From Actinernus sp. WN-2022 (lineage: Eukaryota; Cnidaria; Anthozoa; Actiniaria; Actinernidae), in the NCBI GenBank assembly GCA_030867875.1, contig JAOWCC010000019.1, positions 32,345,976 to 32,409,975 on the forward strand: DNA of 64,000 nt, given 5' to 3'. A program made the position numbers and the translations under genes. The notes under the pieces are model-generated. The model saw nothing but the letters and a program-made list of their open reading frames with translations, searched no databases and was not told the origin of the DNA. Shown one piece after another: positions 1-12,423 of this stretch. Numbering within the stretch: position 1 is the first letter of the stretch; each line of letters begins with the position of its first letter.

Positions 1-261
1 ACTCTCAGTTTCGCTCGAGCTTCGCTCGTGGGAACTGTTCTCTTCTTGGATCAGAAAATACATGTGGATGAAATATCAGCACATATTTTGACACCACAAA
101 TAAGTTACTGTTAAATATATTTTTTAATAGGTAAAACCCTGTTATGATGGAGTACATGTAGGTGGTATATCAGTCCAAATGCTTGATAAAACTTAGAGAA
201 AACCTTTGTTTGAAGATGGGTACAGTCACCTACATTTGTAGATCTTGGCTTCTAATGAAAC

Positions 262-400
262 TCAATCAATCAATCAATGATCTTTATTTATCCATGATAA
301 AGTTTAAAGCTTGGAGCTTGTGGGGTCCTGACTTAACATAAATGTAATTAATTACAGAGCTAAAATAGGTACTTTGTAAAACTACATGTAAGATACTAAT
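262..400 (-). mobile_element. LINE 3' end fragment
   Basis: A short CAAT/ATCA tandem at about 267-282 is followed by sequence matching the 3' end of the minus-strand LINE at 27.2 kb: both have CTTTATTTA, then an AAAGCT block, then GCTTGTGGGGTC. The simple repeat at the junction is typical of a non-LTR retrotransposon tail. No coding part is present. The right edge is approximate. Confidence 0.4.
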
Positions 401-590
401 ACTTAATTAAATAATGACAGCACATAAGAATAACTGGAATTATAATAATTAATACCAATAAATAGAGCGATGATGCTAAATCTAAGCCTAAAACCTTAAA
501 TCTCTAATATCTCTTACGTTTCTATTACATGTAGTTTGCACAGATATTTCCTTAAAGTCAAGATTTCTTATCAGATCATAATTGTTTAGA

Positions 591-648
591 AAGAAAGACT
601 ATATTCTGAAAGACTATATTCTGAAAGACTATATTCTGAAAGACTATA
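591..648. repeat. 15-bp tandem repeat, 4 copies
   Basis: Four copies of AAAGACTATATTCTG lie head to tail, the last one diverging. Because 15 is a multiple of three, the array stays open in one frame and gives a spurious peptide with repeated KDYIL; I do not consider that a gene. The following stretch to about 1.3 kb is AT-rich and I see no gene in it. Confidence 0.85.
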
Positions 649-1299
649 CCGGTATGTCCCTTTTACAATCAGGCCTTAAATTTAACATTTTCAGTAATGC
701 TAAAATCAAAGCACACTTGCATTTTCAATTTCTCCTGGCACAAGTAACAATATCCTTTAGTAAGTTTGCATTTCGATTAAAATATTTCACATGATTATTT
801 CCGACCATGTAGGAAAGAGCCTGGGAATGAGGACGATCATGTGGATATTATTCCTTTTTCGATGTTGCTCAAATCAATAATGATAGTCTAATGATATATA
901 CTAGAAGTAATCGTAGATTATCAAAGTGTGTTCGACATATATTTTTGTATAAGAAATGACTGGGCATCTTGTGGTGACAAATTAAAATATTGTTGCAGTG
1001 GTGTGGACTTCTGCGTGAAAACAATTAATATCCTGATCAAAAATGTCTGTCCTTATAATAAATAAATGTCAACAGTTTTGAATGTCTTGATTATAAGTTA
1101 TTCAAGGGGATGGACCTACATGTATTCAGTTAAATAGGTAATCAAATGACTGGAAATCAATGTGGATCTTCAAGAAAGTTTTAGCAAATTATAATAATGC
1201 ACATTGATAGTTTAACCGTGTGATGTATAGCATTTGAATGATCAAGGCTGGCTCCACAATACTGACTAATGTTGGTGATTACACTCCAGTGTAGAATTA

Positions 1300-2083
1300 T
1301 AAGTTATACCATGGCATGAGGGGTATTAGTGATTTAAATTGCCCCGAGAGCCGAGGAAAGATTTGTAAAAGTCCCGAGGCCGCTTCGGCCGAGGGACTTT
1401 TACAAATCTTCCCGCGTCTCTGGGGCAATTTAAATCACTAATACCCCAAAATGCCATGGTATAAGTTTGTTATACCATGATCGCCGAGGAACGGAACAAA
1501 TCTCTGAGAAGTTTAGTTTTCTCTGCTGAAACTAAAGACGTCGCAGTCGAGTTGCTTTCGAAAACGTTTTGTTTAATGCTTGACTGAGCGCCATTGATTA
1601 AACGACCCTGGCTTCCCCTGGGGAAAAGCATGTTGTTTTTGAGAAGAATAACACTAAAATACAATGTAATTATGCGGTTGACTAAATATTCAAAGAGCAT
1701 GAATGGATTTTAATTACGTCACGTTTATGGTTTTAAGTATCCCACATGGAAGAAGCGGGTTTGAGAAATTAAGAGAAGAATATGCAGATTGAAATAGGTC
1801 ATCCCACATGGATTACATTGAAGGTTATGATGAAGACAGGTCAGTTTGGATTCAGTATTTTTCATCCGGGAGCGTAGGGCTAGTCGTGCCAGAGGGGAGC
1901 AGGAGTTGATGCTTTTGACCTTCTCACTTCCAGCCTGCATTCTCTTCTAATTTTCCCTCATTACGCATGCAGGGGAAATTTAGAAATATGCATATTTCTA
2001 AATATCCCTGCCATCAGGGAAAATTAGTGGTTTAAATGTGCCTCGGAGAACAAAAGAATCCGAGGCTACCATGGTATAACTTA
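1300..2083. mobile_element. Non-autonomous inverted-repeat element, 784 bp
   Basis: The ends are perfect 15-bp inverted repeats, TAAGTTATACCATGG at the left and its complement at 2069-2083. Just inside the left end (1303-1466) is a nearly complete hairpin of about 70-bp arms with a GC-rich tip around CCGCTTCGG. A second palindrome around AAATATGCATATTT sits near 1977-2004. No transposase frame is present. A MITE-like identity is inferred from the structure; I did not identify the superfamily. Confidence 0.55.
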
Positions 2084-2470
2084 AATTATATACCCCCGTG
2101 TGTAAACTACACTCCAGTTCCTTCAGAGCTTTCAAATTATTCTTCAAGTGAGGTCAAGGCCGCCTACAGAATATCGAGTGTCCATTGTTACTGCAGAATA
2201 ATTTCTGATCAATGTTAGTAGATTATTAAATATGTCATGTGCCTGTAAGCTTATATGTCAACATATCATGCACACATGATATTTGCCATTGATTAGAGTA
2301 CATGCACGCACCTTGTGTTGATATTTTTAAAAGTTCCTTGACTTATCCAACTCCAAGTGTGATTCTAGATCAACTCTTAATTTGCCTGAATGCAGTGTTA
2401 ATATGCATAATGGCGCAAATTATATACACACACGTGTAGTGTTTAAAAAGCTAAATCTTCACAAATGGCA

Positions 2471-2642
2471 CAAGACATTGTCAAATCCAATACAGTGAGC
2501 AAGCCAATGGAATATTCGATCGCAGATTCACTCGGTTTGTCGAAGTTGAATAGTCGAACCACCGTCCCGACAAAACAATGCCCATGGACATGGTTGACTT
2601 GATATAGTTCGGACATCAGACTTTGCCAATGCTCCAGAAGTA
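2471..2642 (+). repeat. Dispersed repeat, copy A
   Basis: This segment matches 36885-37066 in the same orientation, sharing the block CGATCGCAGATTCACTCGG and a right end reading CGGACATCAGACTTTG. A second shared block, GTGGGCTACCTGTGCTTTCA, occurs at about 2807 and 36628, but in the opposite order relative to the first. The two loci are therefore rearranged copies of one repeat. The surrounding 2.1-3.6 kb holds no gene I can support. Confidence 0.55.
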
Positions 2643-3673
2643 GTACTTCGCCTTCGGGGTCGCCTAGCCAGTAGTATTAATCTTGTCCATCGATGTACCC
2701 AGAAAATAGTGTGTGCATGTGTTAATGATTCAAAATGTCGAAGATTTGGAACACCGCCTGCCCGTGAATCTCGATTCTTGCCGCTTAGGCAGCAGTATGG
2801 TGATTGTGGGCTACCTGTGCTTTCATAGACACAGGGACCAGATTAGGTCAAAATTCATGGTACAGCTTGCAGAAAAAAGCAAGTACTTAACTTTTCTACT
2901 TGCAATAGATAAAAATCAACTTGCATTTACTGTAGCAAGTAAAATGGCTGAAATTTGAGGCCTGGCAATACAGCTGTGTTTCCTGCTTTTTCCTCACTGC
3001 TAATGCTTCTTTCTATTACTCAGTAATTATTATAACTGTGACATACTTACAACTTTACCCAATATTTTTGAGGGGAACATTATTATTTCCCGAACATTCC
3101 CATCATATAAAAACTCTTTTGGGAAACTAACTGAGCTCTGAAATTATATTTTTTCCATTTAATAGCAACTAAAAAACACGAAGGTGAGAAAAACATTTAT
3201 CTATAATTCTGGAACAGGTTTGTATTTTCATTTAAGAAATATTTTCCAAGATTTTATATGCTTGGTTTCTAAGGAATTAAAAGCCACAAGTAGTTACAAA
3301 TAGTAACCTCACTTCTTTCCAAAAGATATAGACCTTATTCTAATATGGCCATTCTAATTTGCATAAAAGAGTTTCAATTGTTCTGTATTGGAGAAGAGTT
3401 GTTGGAATTAGTTGTTGGAGTTAGATCTAATTCTACCATAACCTAGTAAGAGGTAGTCCTGCTTGGGTATCTCTACAAGACTATTTACAATTTTGTACAG
3501 CAGAGTTACCGTTAGCCTAAACTTGCAACTTGATACAATGTAGTTTCATCTCTAATTATGCAAACATATTAGCATTTAAAATCCAAAAAGCATAAGAGTG
3601 AGGCTAGTCAGTCAACATGTAACTCTTAGCCATACAAAATTCTATAAATTGAGATCTCAATAACTTAAATGTA

Positions 3674-4032
3674 TGCACTGATCAATTGAAACACTGACAG
3701 CTTGAATTTTTGAGCAAGCCATGCTGGAACTTTGATGGTCCAGTTGCTGAATAAAAAATACTGTATTTCTCCATGGTATATGGCTTTTATTTTGTATAGA
3801 AACAAAAAAACATGGCTAAAATCTTACCTGACGATCGCCACCACAGATGAACAGGGCTACAGTCAAATCCCTACCCCTCTCACAAACTTTGAAAGTGCAT
3901 ATACATGAAGCAAATCAAGTAAAATCCCTGACCCCTTGGGGCCACAAAAACTTGTCAATCACCATCAAATCCTCCACATATTCCCACCTAGTCCTGGGAG
4001 GGAGGGGGTTGGGATTTCAATTGATAAGTGCA
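3674..4032. mobile_element. Inverted-repeat element of the TGCACT family, copy 1
   Basis: The left end reads TGCACTGATCAATTGAAAC and the right end is the inverse, ending TTTCAATTGATAAGTGCA. Flanks are GTA and TTA, a weak match to the TAA duplications seen at the related element at 43.8 kb. Part of its interior is shared in inverse orientation with 63562-63820. An open frame of 91 codons inside (3847-4122) runs across the element end and is not a gene. Confidence 0.6.
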
Positions 4033-5250
4033 TTAATACCATTTCAAACTATCATTAGCAAACTTCACAGGTCCACAAATGGTGACATACTCTTTTTAAT
4101 GTATAGAAACACTCAACAGTGACCTCATTTATGCAATCTACGCACCGTATTCATATCTCATGCCTGCGCGAATAGAGGTCTGATAACAATGGTATCAGAT
4201 TGAGGCCAGTTATCCCAAAGATTGCAAAATTAGTCAGCAGGGCCCGCATTGCAGCGTGAGATCACAAGAATTTGTACATTAATTTTGAAAATATCCCCTG
4301 AAATTCACAGGTGGGGGAGCCAAGTCTCCCCTCTTTTCACACTTCCGTCTCCCCCTTCTATTCTCAAAACGAAAACTTGCAGATTTTTGATGCCTTTATG
4401 AATAAGGTCAATACATTTGCAAACAACAAAAAATATACAACTTAACAGCCTCCACAGAATGACCTTGGCATTAAAAGAAGAACTGTAATCTGAACACAAT
4501 CTTCTTCATACATGGAGTTAAATATGAAAAGATTAATTACATGCATAGAGGATGGTAGAACAGTAATATGGACATAATATATATTGTTAAAAATTTAATG
4601 TGAACAGCAACATAGAGTCTACCTGGATTTGTTCTGTTTTGGATAGAGCAAATGCCACGCTTGTAGAATCAAAGAGTGAATGGCTTAAACAGCTAAAAAT
4701 ATATTATTTTATCCATACTTCAAAACATCAAACTAAATTTCTTACTTTCGATATGATTAATACAGAGAAGTCTTGCAATCTGCATGCCAAATTCAAGTCC
4801 AAACAATTTATTACCACACTATACAATCTGAGATCTTTATATCAATTATTATTGATAAATCCTTCAGGGTTAAAACTTCTCTCACTCTAAAAATGATATG
4901 GGGAAAATGGCAATATTTTACTTGCTTTTTAAAAAACACTCAAAGAATAAAAACAAATTTATTATTCCCAGAAATGAATAATTGAAGTATTAAGGAATGG
5001 TTGTTACACAAGGCTACTGTGCTATTTTTTCAAATGCACAACACATTCCACATTGTTCCAATGTCATTTCTCAGATTATATGTTAGGTAGTTAATGTAGA
5101 TAATTTCAATCACTTTCAGCACAGCCACAAAGTGACATATTCACAATGCAAGTAATGAAAGCACACTTTTGGAGCGTCAATATTATTCGGTGAAGAAGGA
5201 AAACAAATGTTTATGATTCCTTGTAAGAGTTTGGACTTCCCAAAGACCTT
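4033..5250. other. AT-rich stretch without a recognisable gene
   Basis: I see no domain, splice-bounded exon or repeat structure here. The 96-codon frame at 4600-4890 has low-complexity, AT-driven composition and resembles nothing I know. Confidence 0.4.
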
Positions 5251-5261
5251 GGCTATTTCTA

Positions 5262-5345
5262 ACCCTTCTAAACCTGTGAATTAGCCAGGTCCTGGCTTTG
5301 ATCAGCCTCTATGGTTGTTTCAGATCCTGTTAGAAATTCAGAGTT
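5262..5345 (+). mobile_element. SINE 3' tail fragment
   Basis: The segment contains CTGGCTTTGATCAGCC followed by CAGATCCTGTTAGAAATTCA, matching the end of the tRNA-derived SINE at 52.5-52.7 kb. The tRNA-like head is missing, so this is a 5'-truncated copy. A further fragment in the opposite orientation lies near 37735-37790. Confidence 0.6.
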
Positions 5346-5483
5346 TTTAACCAAATCAACTAGCAAACTGCATGTTTTTTAGCCACATGTATAACACATA
5401 AATGTTTTAGACGTTCTTTATAGAACTAGAATAACATCTACACCAAACTGTAATAGTCCAAAAATATATGCACTTGTATGATC

Positions 5484-5644
5484 AACTAAAAGTCGATTAA
5501 GCTATGTTAACTGTAGTGGGGAGCGAGTAGCAGCTGACACCTCGAGTTCTAGCCTTCTTTTGCTCTGACGAAGGGCTAGCTCTCGAAACGTCAGCTGCTA
5601 CTTGCTCCCCACAGTGGTTAGCATACCTCAATCAACTTTTAGTT
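5484..5644. mobile_element. MITE, 161 bp hairpin
   Basis: The two halves are inverted copies of each other over about 60 bases: AACTAAAAGTCGATTAAGC at the left and its imperfect complement at the right, with GTCAGCTGCTACTTGCTCCC in the inner arm. The centre carries TGACGAAGGGCTAGC. Such elements fold on themselves and carry no protein. Confidence 0.7.
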
Positions 5645-6185
5645 TATCATACCAGTGTTTATCTTCCCCGCCAATGCAGATCAACACTAGTTTTTACAGG
5701 AATTAGTCACCCTTCATAAAAAAATACGAACATGTGAATCACCCACAGTTTCCAATATTTTTCCCATATACAAAGAAGAAGAAAAATACTAAAATGGGGT
5801 AATTACCAAAGTCTATAACATGATTCAATGAACTCATATTATGTAACAGTGACACATATTTTGCATGCTAAAAATGCAGCCTATGATCTGAAAGGGTTTT
5901 GACACGGTGCAAAGAATATCCACAGCCAACTCAGAGCGGACAATTTTTAAAGCATGACAACGTGCAGCTCGATCGAACAACCCCTGGTTATGACAGGAAC
6001 AACATCAACAGCGCCAAAACCAACTGGATATTCTACCACACAAGTTCCTTCACCGAAAACAAAACAATCCGCTACTTTGTTCATATTCACTGAAATGTAA
6101 CAAGGCAAAACTACAACCTGGTATTATAAAGCTTAGGTACATTTCTTTTCGACTGCTGAAATCAACAAGCGATCACGCAAACAAA

Positions 6186-6236
6186 ATGACCGGCGAATTC
6201 GGCTGTTCGGCCACTGCAATGGCTTTCACTATTTCA
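6186..6236 (+). CDS. Possible short first coding exon, unknown gene
   Basis: An ATG in the context ACAAAATGA opens 17 codons and runs into a consensus donor, CA|GTAAGA, at 6237. It is oriented away from the PDE8 start and could be a divergent gene start. I could not find a matching second exon, and a random ATG plus donor is quite possible. Confidence 0.15.
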
Positions 6237-7458
6237 GTAAGACTTCCTTCCTCGTCCTCAATAGAATAATGAAGATTATGTGGTAAATTACTGGCACAAT
6301 TCTGGAGGAAACGCGGGGTATACGGATTCCGACGACTTCTACCGCGCAGCTCAGCAAAGACTAAAGTACGGCTCTTTTTATTTCAATCGAAGCTACATGT
6401 ATACTGGAATACCATCGTCAATTCTTTTCTTTTTTTCAAGCAATGATTTTCAGTTTTTACGCTCTGTTTTCAAAAAACTTTTTGCTTTGCATCGAGCAAT
6501 GTTTTCTTCGCAGGGAACTTTGCACAGCCCTTTAGGGGTAAGGTTGTTCGAGTGACAGAAAATAGTGTTGAAATTTAAAACTGTACTCAAACGAAAGCCG
6601 AAACAGGAGTTCGAGAAAATCATACAGATATAGAAAAATATCTTTTTTCCAGACACTAGGAGACAATGTTGAATAGGAGAGACCTGTAAGATTGATATTA
6701 ATAATTGCATTTTTTGGGGTCTAAGACTACGCGCAGAGAAAAATGCGCTTGTTTTCACGATGGTCAAACACCATCACAAAAACAGTTGAGGAGATCAGAA
6801 CAATGAGGACTCGAGGTGAAGACATTACTCGCTCAAATTTAGGTTCTGCAGCTAAATATTCTCCTTACTACAGAGAAAACCCGACTCATAGTTAGGTGAT
6901 AGGAAGGCTAAGCCCCAATGTCGTTTCACAGCAAAAGCGATCACCTAATACGTTTTAACGCAACGAAATCTTTAGTAAACAAAAAAAAAAACATACGGCA
7001 GTGTGTCCGACCTGATCCGCTTACAGAAGCCAGAAAGAGGATTTCTGACATTTGGACCGTGGAAAATACTCAACACCTCGGAAAAGTGACGGTGGTTTAC
7101 GAAAACTAGTTCGATTACTATAACTGGGGAAGAAATTAGGTTTTCCTGTTAAAAGCTGTGAGATTTGGTGGACTGCAAGCGCTGTTCGAGTAAATGGTAG
7201 CTTTACACTACAAGCTATCATTTAACTTTACGGTGAAAGCAAGCTTGAGATTTTCAAATAACTCGTGGAATGAGAAGAACGATGCTGATAGCTTAGGTAA
7301 TGTTTCTAAGCCAGTTATAAAATGGCGCAACGGCCCTCGAGACACGAAGAGCGGCCAAGCCATGGTGTTGTAAGCTGCAAAGAGCTCAGGAATATGAAAA
7401 AAATTTGTCGGGGCTGGGAATTGTTTTTTTCTTTCATATAAACTACGCGATCATTTAC

Positions 7459-7515
7459 CTGCATTGTAGGCTGGAAAAGCTTCATCGGTCCCAGTGATAA
7501 CCCTCTCTTCTCAGT
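7459..7515 (-). CDS. PDE8: PDE8-type cAMP phosphodiesterase, coding exon 2
   Basis: On the minus strand a 57-base exon lies between TTTTCTTTAG and GTAAATGA, both good splice signals. Read in the phase left by exon 1 it encodes 19 residues ending LSLGPMKLFQPTMQ. PDE8A and PDE8B have the equivalent (F/I)GPMR(F/L)..Q...Q segment just after their variable N-terminus, at the entry to the receiver-like domain. This confirms the gene and the intron between 7516 and 7668. The following exon should begin with a VLL-like segment; I did not find it in 1-7458, so a long intron probably carries the gene out of the window. Confidence 0.8.
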
Positions 7516-7668
7516 CTAAAGAAAATCATACAAGCACAAATTTAGAGAGAGAAAAAGCACATCTGTAAGTTATATGGTGTGTGCGCGCGATCAGTGGAGG
7601 CGATTGGCCGGCCAGGGTTTGTATGTTGTAGCAGCCTAAACTCAACAAAACCAGGAGGTTCTTTCTAC

Positions 7669-7941
7669 CTTTATACTTTCCATCATCCCAAAGTCCTGAG
7701 TCTGAGTTTCCGCTTCAATCGAACTGCCTCTTGCTGAATAATGACTTCGTTTGTAGCTTCCACGATAACGAGATGAAGAAGACGTTGAGATATGCGAACC
7801 CGAGTCAGAACTTGAACGAAGATGGCCGACTCCAATCTCACTTGGTGAAGACGCTCTCGGCCTTGGACTAGATCCTTCACGTATTTCTTCGCGAATAACA
7901 ATTCCTGACTGCGACACGTGAATGCTAGGAGCACAGCCCAT
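7669..7941 (-). CDS. PDE8: PDE8-type high-affinity cAMP phosphodiesterase, first coding exon
   Basis: The exon encodes 91 residues beginning MGCAPSIHVSQSG, the conserved start of animal PDE8A/PDE8B, and later carries the IEAETQT segment known from PDE8B. PDE8 hydrolyses cAMP with high affinity. Gly2 with Cys3 makes an N-myristoylation and palmitoylation start, as in the family, implying membrane attachment. Between the two conserved segments the sequence is rich in Ser, Arg and His, as this region is in other PDE8 proteins. The donor AAG|GTAGAA at 7668 leaves phase 0, matching exon 2. The catalytic HD domain, PAS and receiver-like domains are not in the window. Confidence 0.88.
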
Positions 7942-9529
7942 GAGGGCTTAGAAATTTGCTCATTCACACGGGGAACTATTTCCAATCCACTGAAAACTGT
8001 TCCAAAGCCACTCAAACACGGACGAAAATGTACCGTCTTTAGACGTCGACGGTCTAAAAGCGCATCCAAAAAACACACTGCTTCCTTGTTGCAGACATGT
8101 GTTGGTTCATCCAGAGAATATTCAGCCCCAGATACGATCTAATTCCATGGTAGGCTGACTTCTCCTCGGTCAACCCTAAAAGAGTTGATATTTCGTCAAA
8201 TGCAGTGTTCCACAGAAACATTAAAAGGAAAAGCAGTGAAGTGGATATGGAAGTTCGCGCACAGTACTGTTACTTGGGAACGCTGAGACCTTTGCTGATG
8301 TCAAGCGCTGCCGGTTTTGTCCAATCCCCGCTGGGACTCAACCCATGTGACTGATTTGCAAGTGCTCGCCAACGAACCAGCTGCATGTAGCTGCAGTTTC
8401 ATTGTTTATCGGGTGGGGGGAAAAGATGCAAGCGGTAAAGCATACAAACTCCAGTTAAAAAGATCCGAATTTGGTTGATGTTCGTCGAAAATCTCACCAC
8501 CGCGCTGGGGGTTTCTTGGTCTCTTATAGGTTAGATTAAAATTGTTCCAGCTGGGGTCTGAAAAATGGTCGCTGTAATACTGATGTCACAATGACTTGCC
8601 AAATGTACACAAAACTCAACGAAACGCTTGACGTCAAAATAAGGCAGATAGAATGGCAGAAAAGATTTACTGAGAAATATTCAGTTTTCAAAGAGAGGTG
8701 AGAAACGAAAGACTATATAGCTGAAATTTGCTGGGGTGAGTAAAATTTCCAGTTTTCTTTAATATCTCTAGATCTTTTAGTCGAATATAATTAGTTGTCG
8801 TATGGCGACTAACAGTTCAAATCTTAAATGCATTTTCTTCAGTATTAAGAAAATATTCATCCAAAAAGAAATTCATTATATTTTGATTATTTATTTATTT
8901 ATTTTTCACTCTGTATATTGTTCACTTTCAAGGCCAAATGTGCATGCAAAGAAGGAATAAGTTTCTCCTTTTGAATTTGTGTTCTCCATTTTTTATAATT
9001 CTTTTGTAGGGAAATATAAAGCGATAAAACAAAAAACTTGAATCATTTGTTAAAATTCAGTATAGAAAATTACACGATCTTGCATGTAAGCTTTTCCTCC
9101 TTTTTTTTCTTTTTTTTTGCGCTAGATACAAGTCTTGCTTATCAGTGACTTATTTTAGAAAGTATTCACTGGAAAACTATACTTCATCTTTCTGTTACGG
9201 AATGCCTAGTGTACTTCTTACACAGATATAAAGACTAAATGTACTAGATGGCGAGAATGGGGTCATACCCCATGACGTCACACCTTGGCACGCCCGTACC
9301 CCACTCGATCCAGTCCAGCTATCACTTACCAAGCACGTTCCGTGTAAACCTTATAATATTGAGTTATCAGGGCTTCGACGAATAAACCTAATCGTCTGTA
9401 TGTCAGAACTATATTCAGACAGTTTTACATTATCGTATCGCGGTCACAACGAAACCTAAATAAAGTTTATCAGTAATAATGTCGGTAACTCGTGACAGTC
9501 TGAGACTGATAAACTTGAGGCCGACGTTG
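7942..9529. other. Upstream region of PDE8; no further gene seen
   Basis: The first few hundred bases upstream of the PDE8 start should hold its 5' UTR and promoter, but I see no TATA box or other decisive element. Overlapping open frames at 7683-8142 are shadows of the first exon and its flank. Beyond 8.5 kb the DNA is AT-rich with short TTTA runs near 8890. Confidence 0.4.
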
Positions 9530-9722
9530 GACCTATGGCGATTTTACGTCCTTATCCGAGAAGACGTGAACGTCTTACCATGTGCAGTTGTTTCACAAAG
9601 GCAGCACCTTCTACTCGGTTATTTTAAGACCCTGGGTGTTGGTCCGGCCGGGGTTTGAACCTGCGTCGACCCGCTCTCGCTCAACAGACCGGAGCTTAAC
9701 CACTGAGCTAACTTTAACCAGG
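9530..9722 (-). mobile_element. tRNA-derived SINE
   Basis: On the minus strand the sequence begins with a Pol III-type A box (TTAGCTCAGTGG, 9700-9711) and a B box (GGTTCAAACCC, about 9652-9662), followed by a body containing GGACGTAAAATCG. The tRNA-like part does not close into an acceptor stem, so it is a SINE head, not a tRNA gene. This body type is abundant in corals as far as I recall. Confidence 0.6.
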
Positions 9723-9739
9723 AGGCGGTTAGCTCAAGT

Positions 9740-11988
9740 TTATGTGGGTAGAGGAAGTTGTATTAGCGATGACAAAATTAACAAAGAAGAAAGGAGGAAT
9801 GGCTAATAGATGGTATTCACCCGTTTTGATATGGAGTTAGGTGCAAGGTTGACGTTTCTATTCGATGTAGGTTTTAAAATCACTTGATGTTTATGATGTT
9901 TATGAAATAGCCCAGTTAGTTGATCTAAAGCACTAGATTTTCCCTACACCGCTATTTGATATTTACAAAATTTCGGTATCCCTATTAGGTCAGTTCTTTC
10001 AAACGATCTCCTATAAGATCGTTGAACATATTATTTTGCGCTTGGATCCGGCAATTTCTATATATTGCCGACAACAAATATATATCGTTCGATCGAGGTC
10101 AGCTGTACTGAAATGGTTTTGTTCAGTATAGGTTTCGAATATATGTGACACACTCAACTACGTAATGGCTATTGTTAGCGTACTTGATCCTCGGGTTGAT
10201 CCTCTGACCAAAACTGGCGTTGACTATACCAGTGGACTTCACTGAACCCTTTTTGAATTTCAACCTCACACAGCAATCGATATCTAACACAAAGAATAAG
10301 AAAACACTAGTCCCGACCTCTTTATTAGTCACATTCATGTAGTTGTTCGCTAGCTTGCAGGCCCGCAATGTGTGGGCAGTCCATGCAGATTGGAAGACGG
10401 AGTTTACCAGACGGACAAGCAAGAACTAGGTAGGTTAAATAAGCGCCAATTACGACCACTCTTTCCGGCTCAACACCCTTTTCCCTCGCAATGAGTCTTC
10501 CTTTTCATCAAGAACTGATAGCAAACATTAATTTGAATTTCAGCAGGCAATATCTCACCCTGAATCACCGCGCCCACTTTCAGCACTCAACTCCATTAAA
10601 CAATTAACAGTTTCATATTTGATTAGTGTTACTATGTCATAGAGGTAACCATTTATATGACTGTCTTTCTGACTGTTTATTTTTATGTACCACGTGACAT
10701 TCCACATACAACTTTCAAGGACAATAGCCGGGAATTTAACTTAAAATATTCCGATTTATAAATATTTACTATATTTGCATGTTAAATATTACTATATTTT
10801 GGTTGTATTTATGATACAATTCAGTGCCATTCATGGAGAATGGGTAAATTTATGAACATTTTCACCGAGCGCGGTGAAGGCAACACCAGCACTTCCCGCG
10901 CCAATCAACCGGCGCCTACTTCGCGTGATAAGTAAACATGTGGTTAAAATCGCCATTACTTTGGATAGAACTGCTACATATTAATTGTCCAGTGACTCCC
11001 TTGAAAGGTGGAGCGGAAGACGATCTATAATATAGTAGTACAGCCCAAAACTAAAGGAAAAACAGAAACAGGCGGCACGTACGAGAACCAAGCATCCATT
11101 CGATCAATCAGCGTAGAGTTTTAAAATATTATAGCTGTCCTAGTTTATAAATTTACCGATGACTAAAAAGTTAACCTACGCTGGAGAGAATTCAGAAAGT
11201 TTTGTCGGCTTATTTTTCGGTATATATCATATCAAACAATTTGTTGATAAAAGTGTCGTTCCTGAGAGCTACCTGTGATATTCCATATATGGTCAATATA
11301 TTCCATATTTGGAAAGCAGGACGGATCGTCGAATACTAGAACACATTCAGGAAGTGTAGCGAGCCGGCAGAAGAGAGGCGGATACAACGTAGGCTACAGG
11401 AAGTGCGATTAAAAACATCGAATCGTTATTTGAAAAGGATGAGCGTATGCCTCGATCACTAGCATCTAGTCAGGCCCAATACTCTGAACGACAATAATTG
11501 TTTGATATGGTCGTTTTTGACACTGACAAAGCTAGGAATCTGATAAGCCGGGAGAACCAGTATTATTTATATATATCGTACGTATGGGATATTTTTTTCT
11601 CTATTGCTTGAGCATGTTTTCATGCTATTCTCAATGAAACTAGATTTTAAATGTTAAAATGCATGCAAGGAAAAGGAAATTATTCTATTTTATGCATGAA
11701 AGTTAAATATATACTTTTTGCTGATTTAATAAGACGTGTGCGAGGTCCTTAATAACCGTACTGAGTTATGGACCGAGTTGCCGTTTTTTCTCTGCTCTGA
11801 TAGTCCAACTGAAGTGTGTTTAAACGCTCAAAGAAAAACAAAACAATACCAAATAGTACTGCTACTGAAGCACTAGAGGTCCTGGGTTGGAGAACACTCC
11901 ATCAACGGCGTCAAGCCCATCGTTGTATTTTTATTTTTAAATAAAGGAGAATAATTTAAATAATAATAAATAAATAAATTTTGAACAA
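9740..11988. other. Long stretch without a supported gene
   Basis: The largest open frame (10123-10422, minus, 99 codons) shows no family motif and no convincing splice sites. The rest is AT-rich with small simple repeats (TAATAATAAA near 11960). Nothing else stands out. Confidence 0.4.
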
Positions 11989-12124
11989 TAGATGGTTTGC
12001 ACTCAATCCCCAGAGATTCAAATGACAAAGGGCATGGCGGCTATGTTGGTGTACAGAACAAAAGAAGCTAACGAGGAATCTATTGTTACCTGTACACCAA
12101 CATGGCGGCTATGCAAAGGGTCTA
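11989..12124 (+). mobile_element. TAGATGG MITE, copy 1
   Basis: One of four copies of a roughly 146-bp element with ends TAGATGGTTTGCAC and the imperfect inverse GTGCAAAGGGTCTA, and a core with the inverted pair GTTGGTGTACAG and CTGTACACCAAC. This copy lacks the GACGTCACGT segment near its right end and shows no clear TA duplication, so it is an older or deleted copy. Confidence 0.75.
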
Positions 12125-12351
12125 TCTTATAGAATTTGATTTTTAATCTTACACAGAACAGTGAAATTCATGGTTATAATACCAGAACCAAGTCAAATTT
12201 ACATTTGCCAAAGCCTAAAACAAACTGGGGCAAACAAAAACTTTCATACCATGCATCAAAGGACTTTAATAACTTAGATTTAGATGTTCGGACTGTAAGA
12301 TCATTATCTCTATTCAAGCTGAAACTCCGTTTATACAATCAATCGTTTTGA
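12125..12351 (+). pseudogene. C-terminal tail of a LINE reverse transcriptase
   Basis: The frame from 12136 encodes HGYNTRTKSNLHLPKPKTNW, then SYHASKDFNNLD and a final RSLSLFKLKLRLY before the stop. This is the characteristic C-terminal end of non-LTR retrotransposon ORF2 proteins. The catalytic domain is absent. The fragment is followed by an (ATT)n run at 12424-12460, a plausible 3' tail, and is directly preceded by the MITE at 11989. Confidence 0.6.
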
Positions 12352-12423
12352 ACTCTAACCAACCCTGCTAGCAGAGGTTCTTTTCTCGTACCCTCTCTCC
12401 AGCTCCACTATTAAACGATGGAG

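Noticed and set aside
3847..4122. 91-codon gene
   Set aside because: Within and across the end of a TIR element; the same DNA reversed occurs near 63.6 kb.
7683..8142. Genes of 74 and 131 codons overlapping PDE8 exon 1
   Set aside because: Shadow frames of the conserved PDE8 exon and its flank.
9650..9717. Functional tRNA on the minus strand
   Set aside because: The head has tRNA-like boxes but no acceptor stem, and the SINE body follows.
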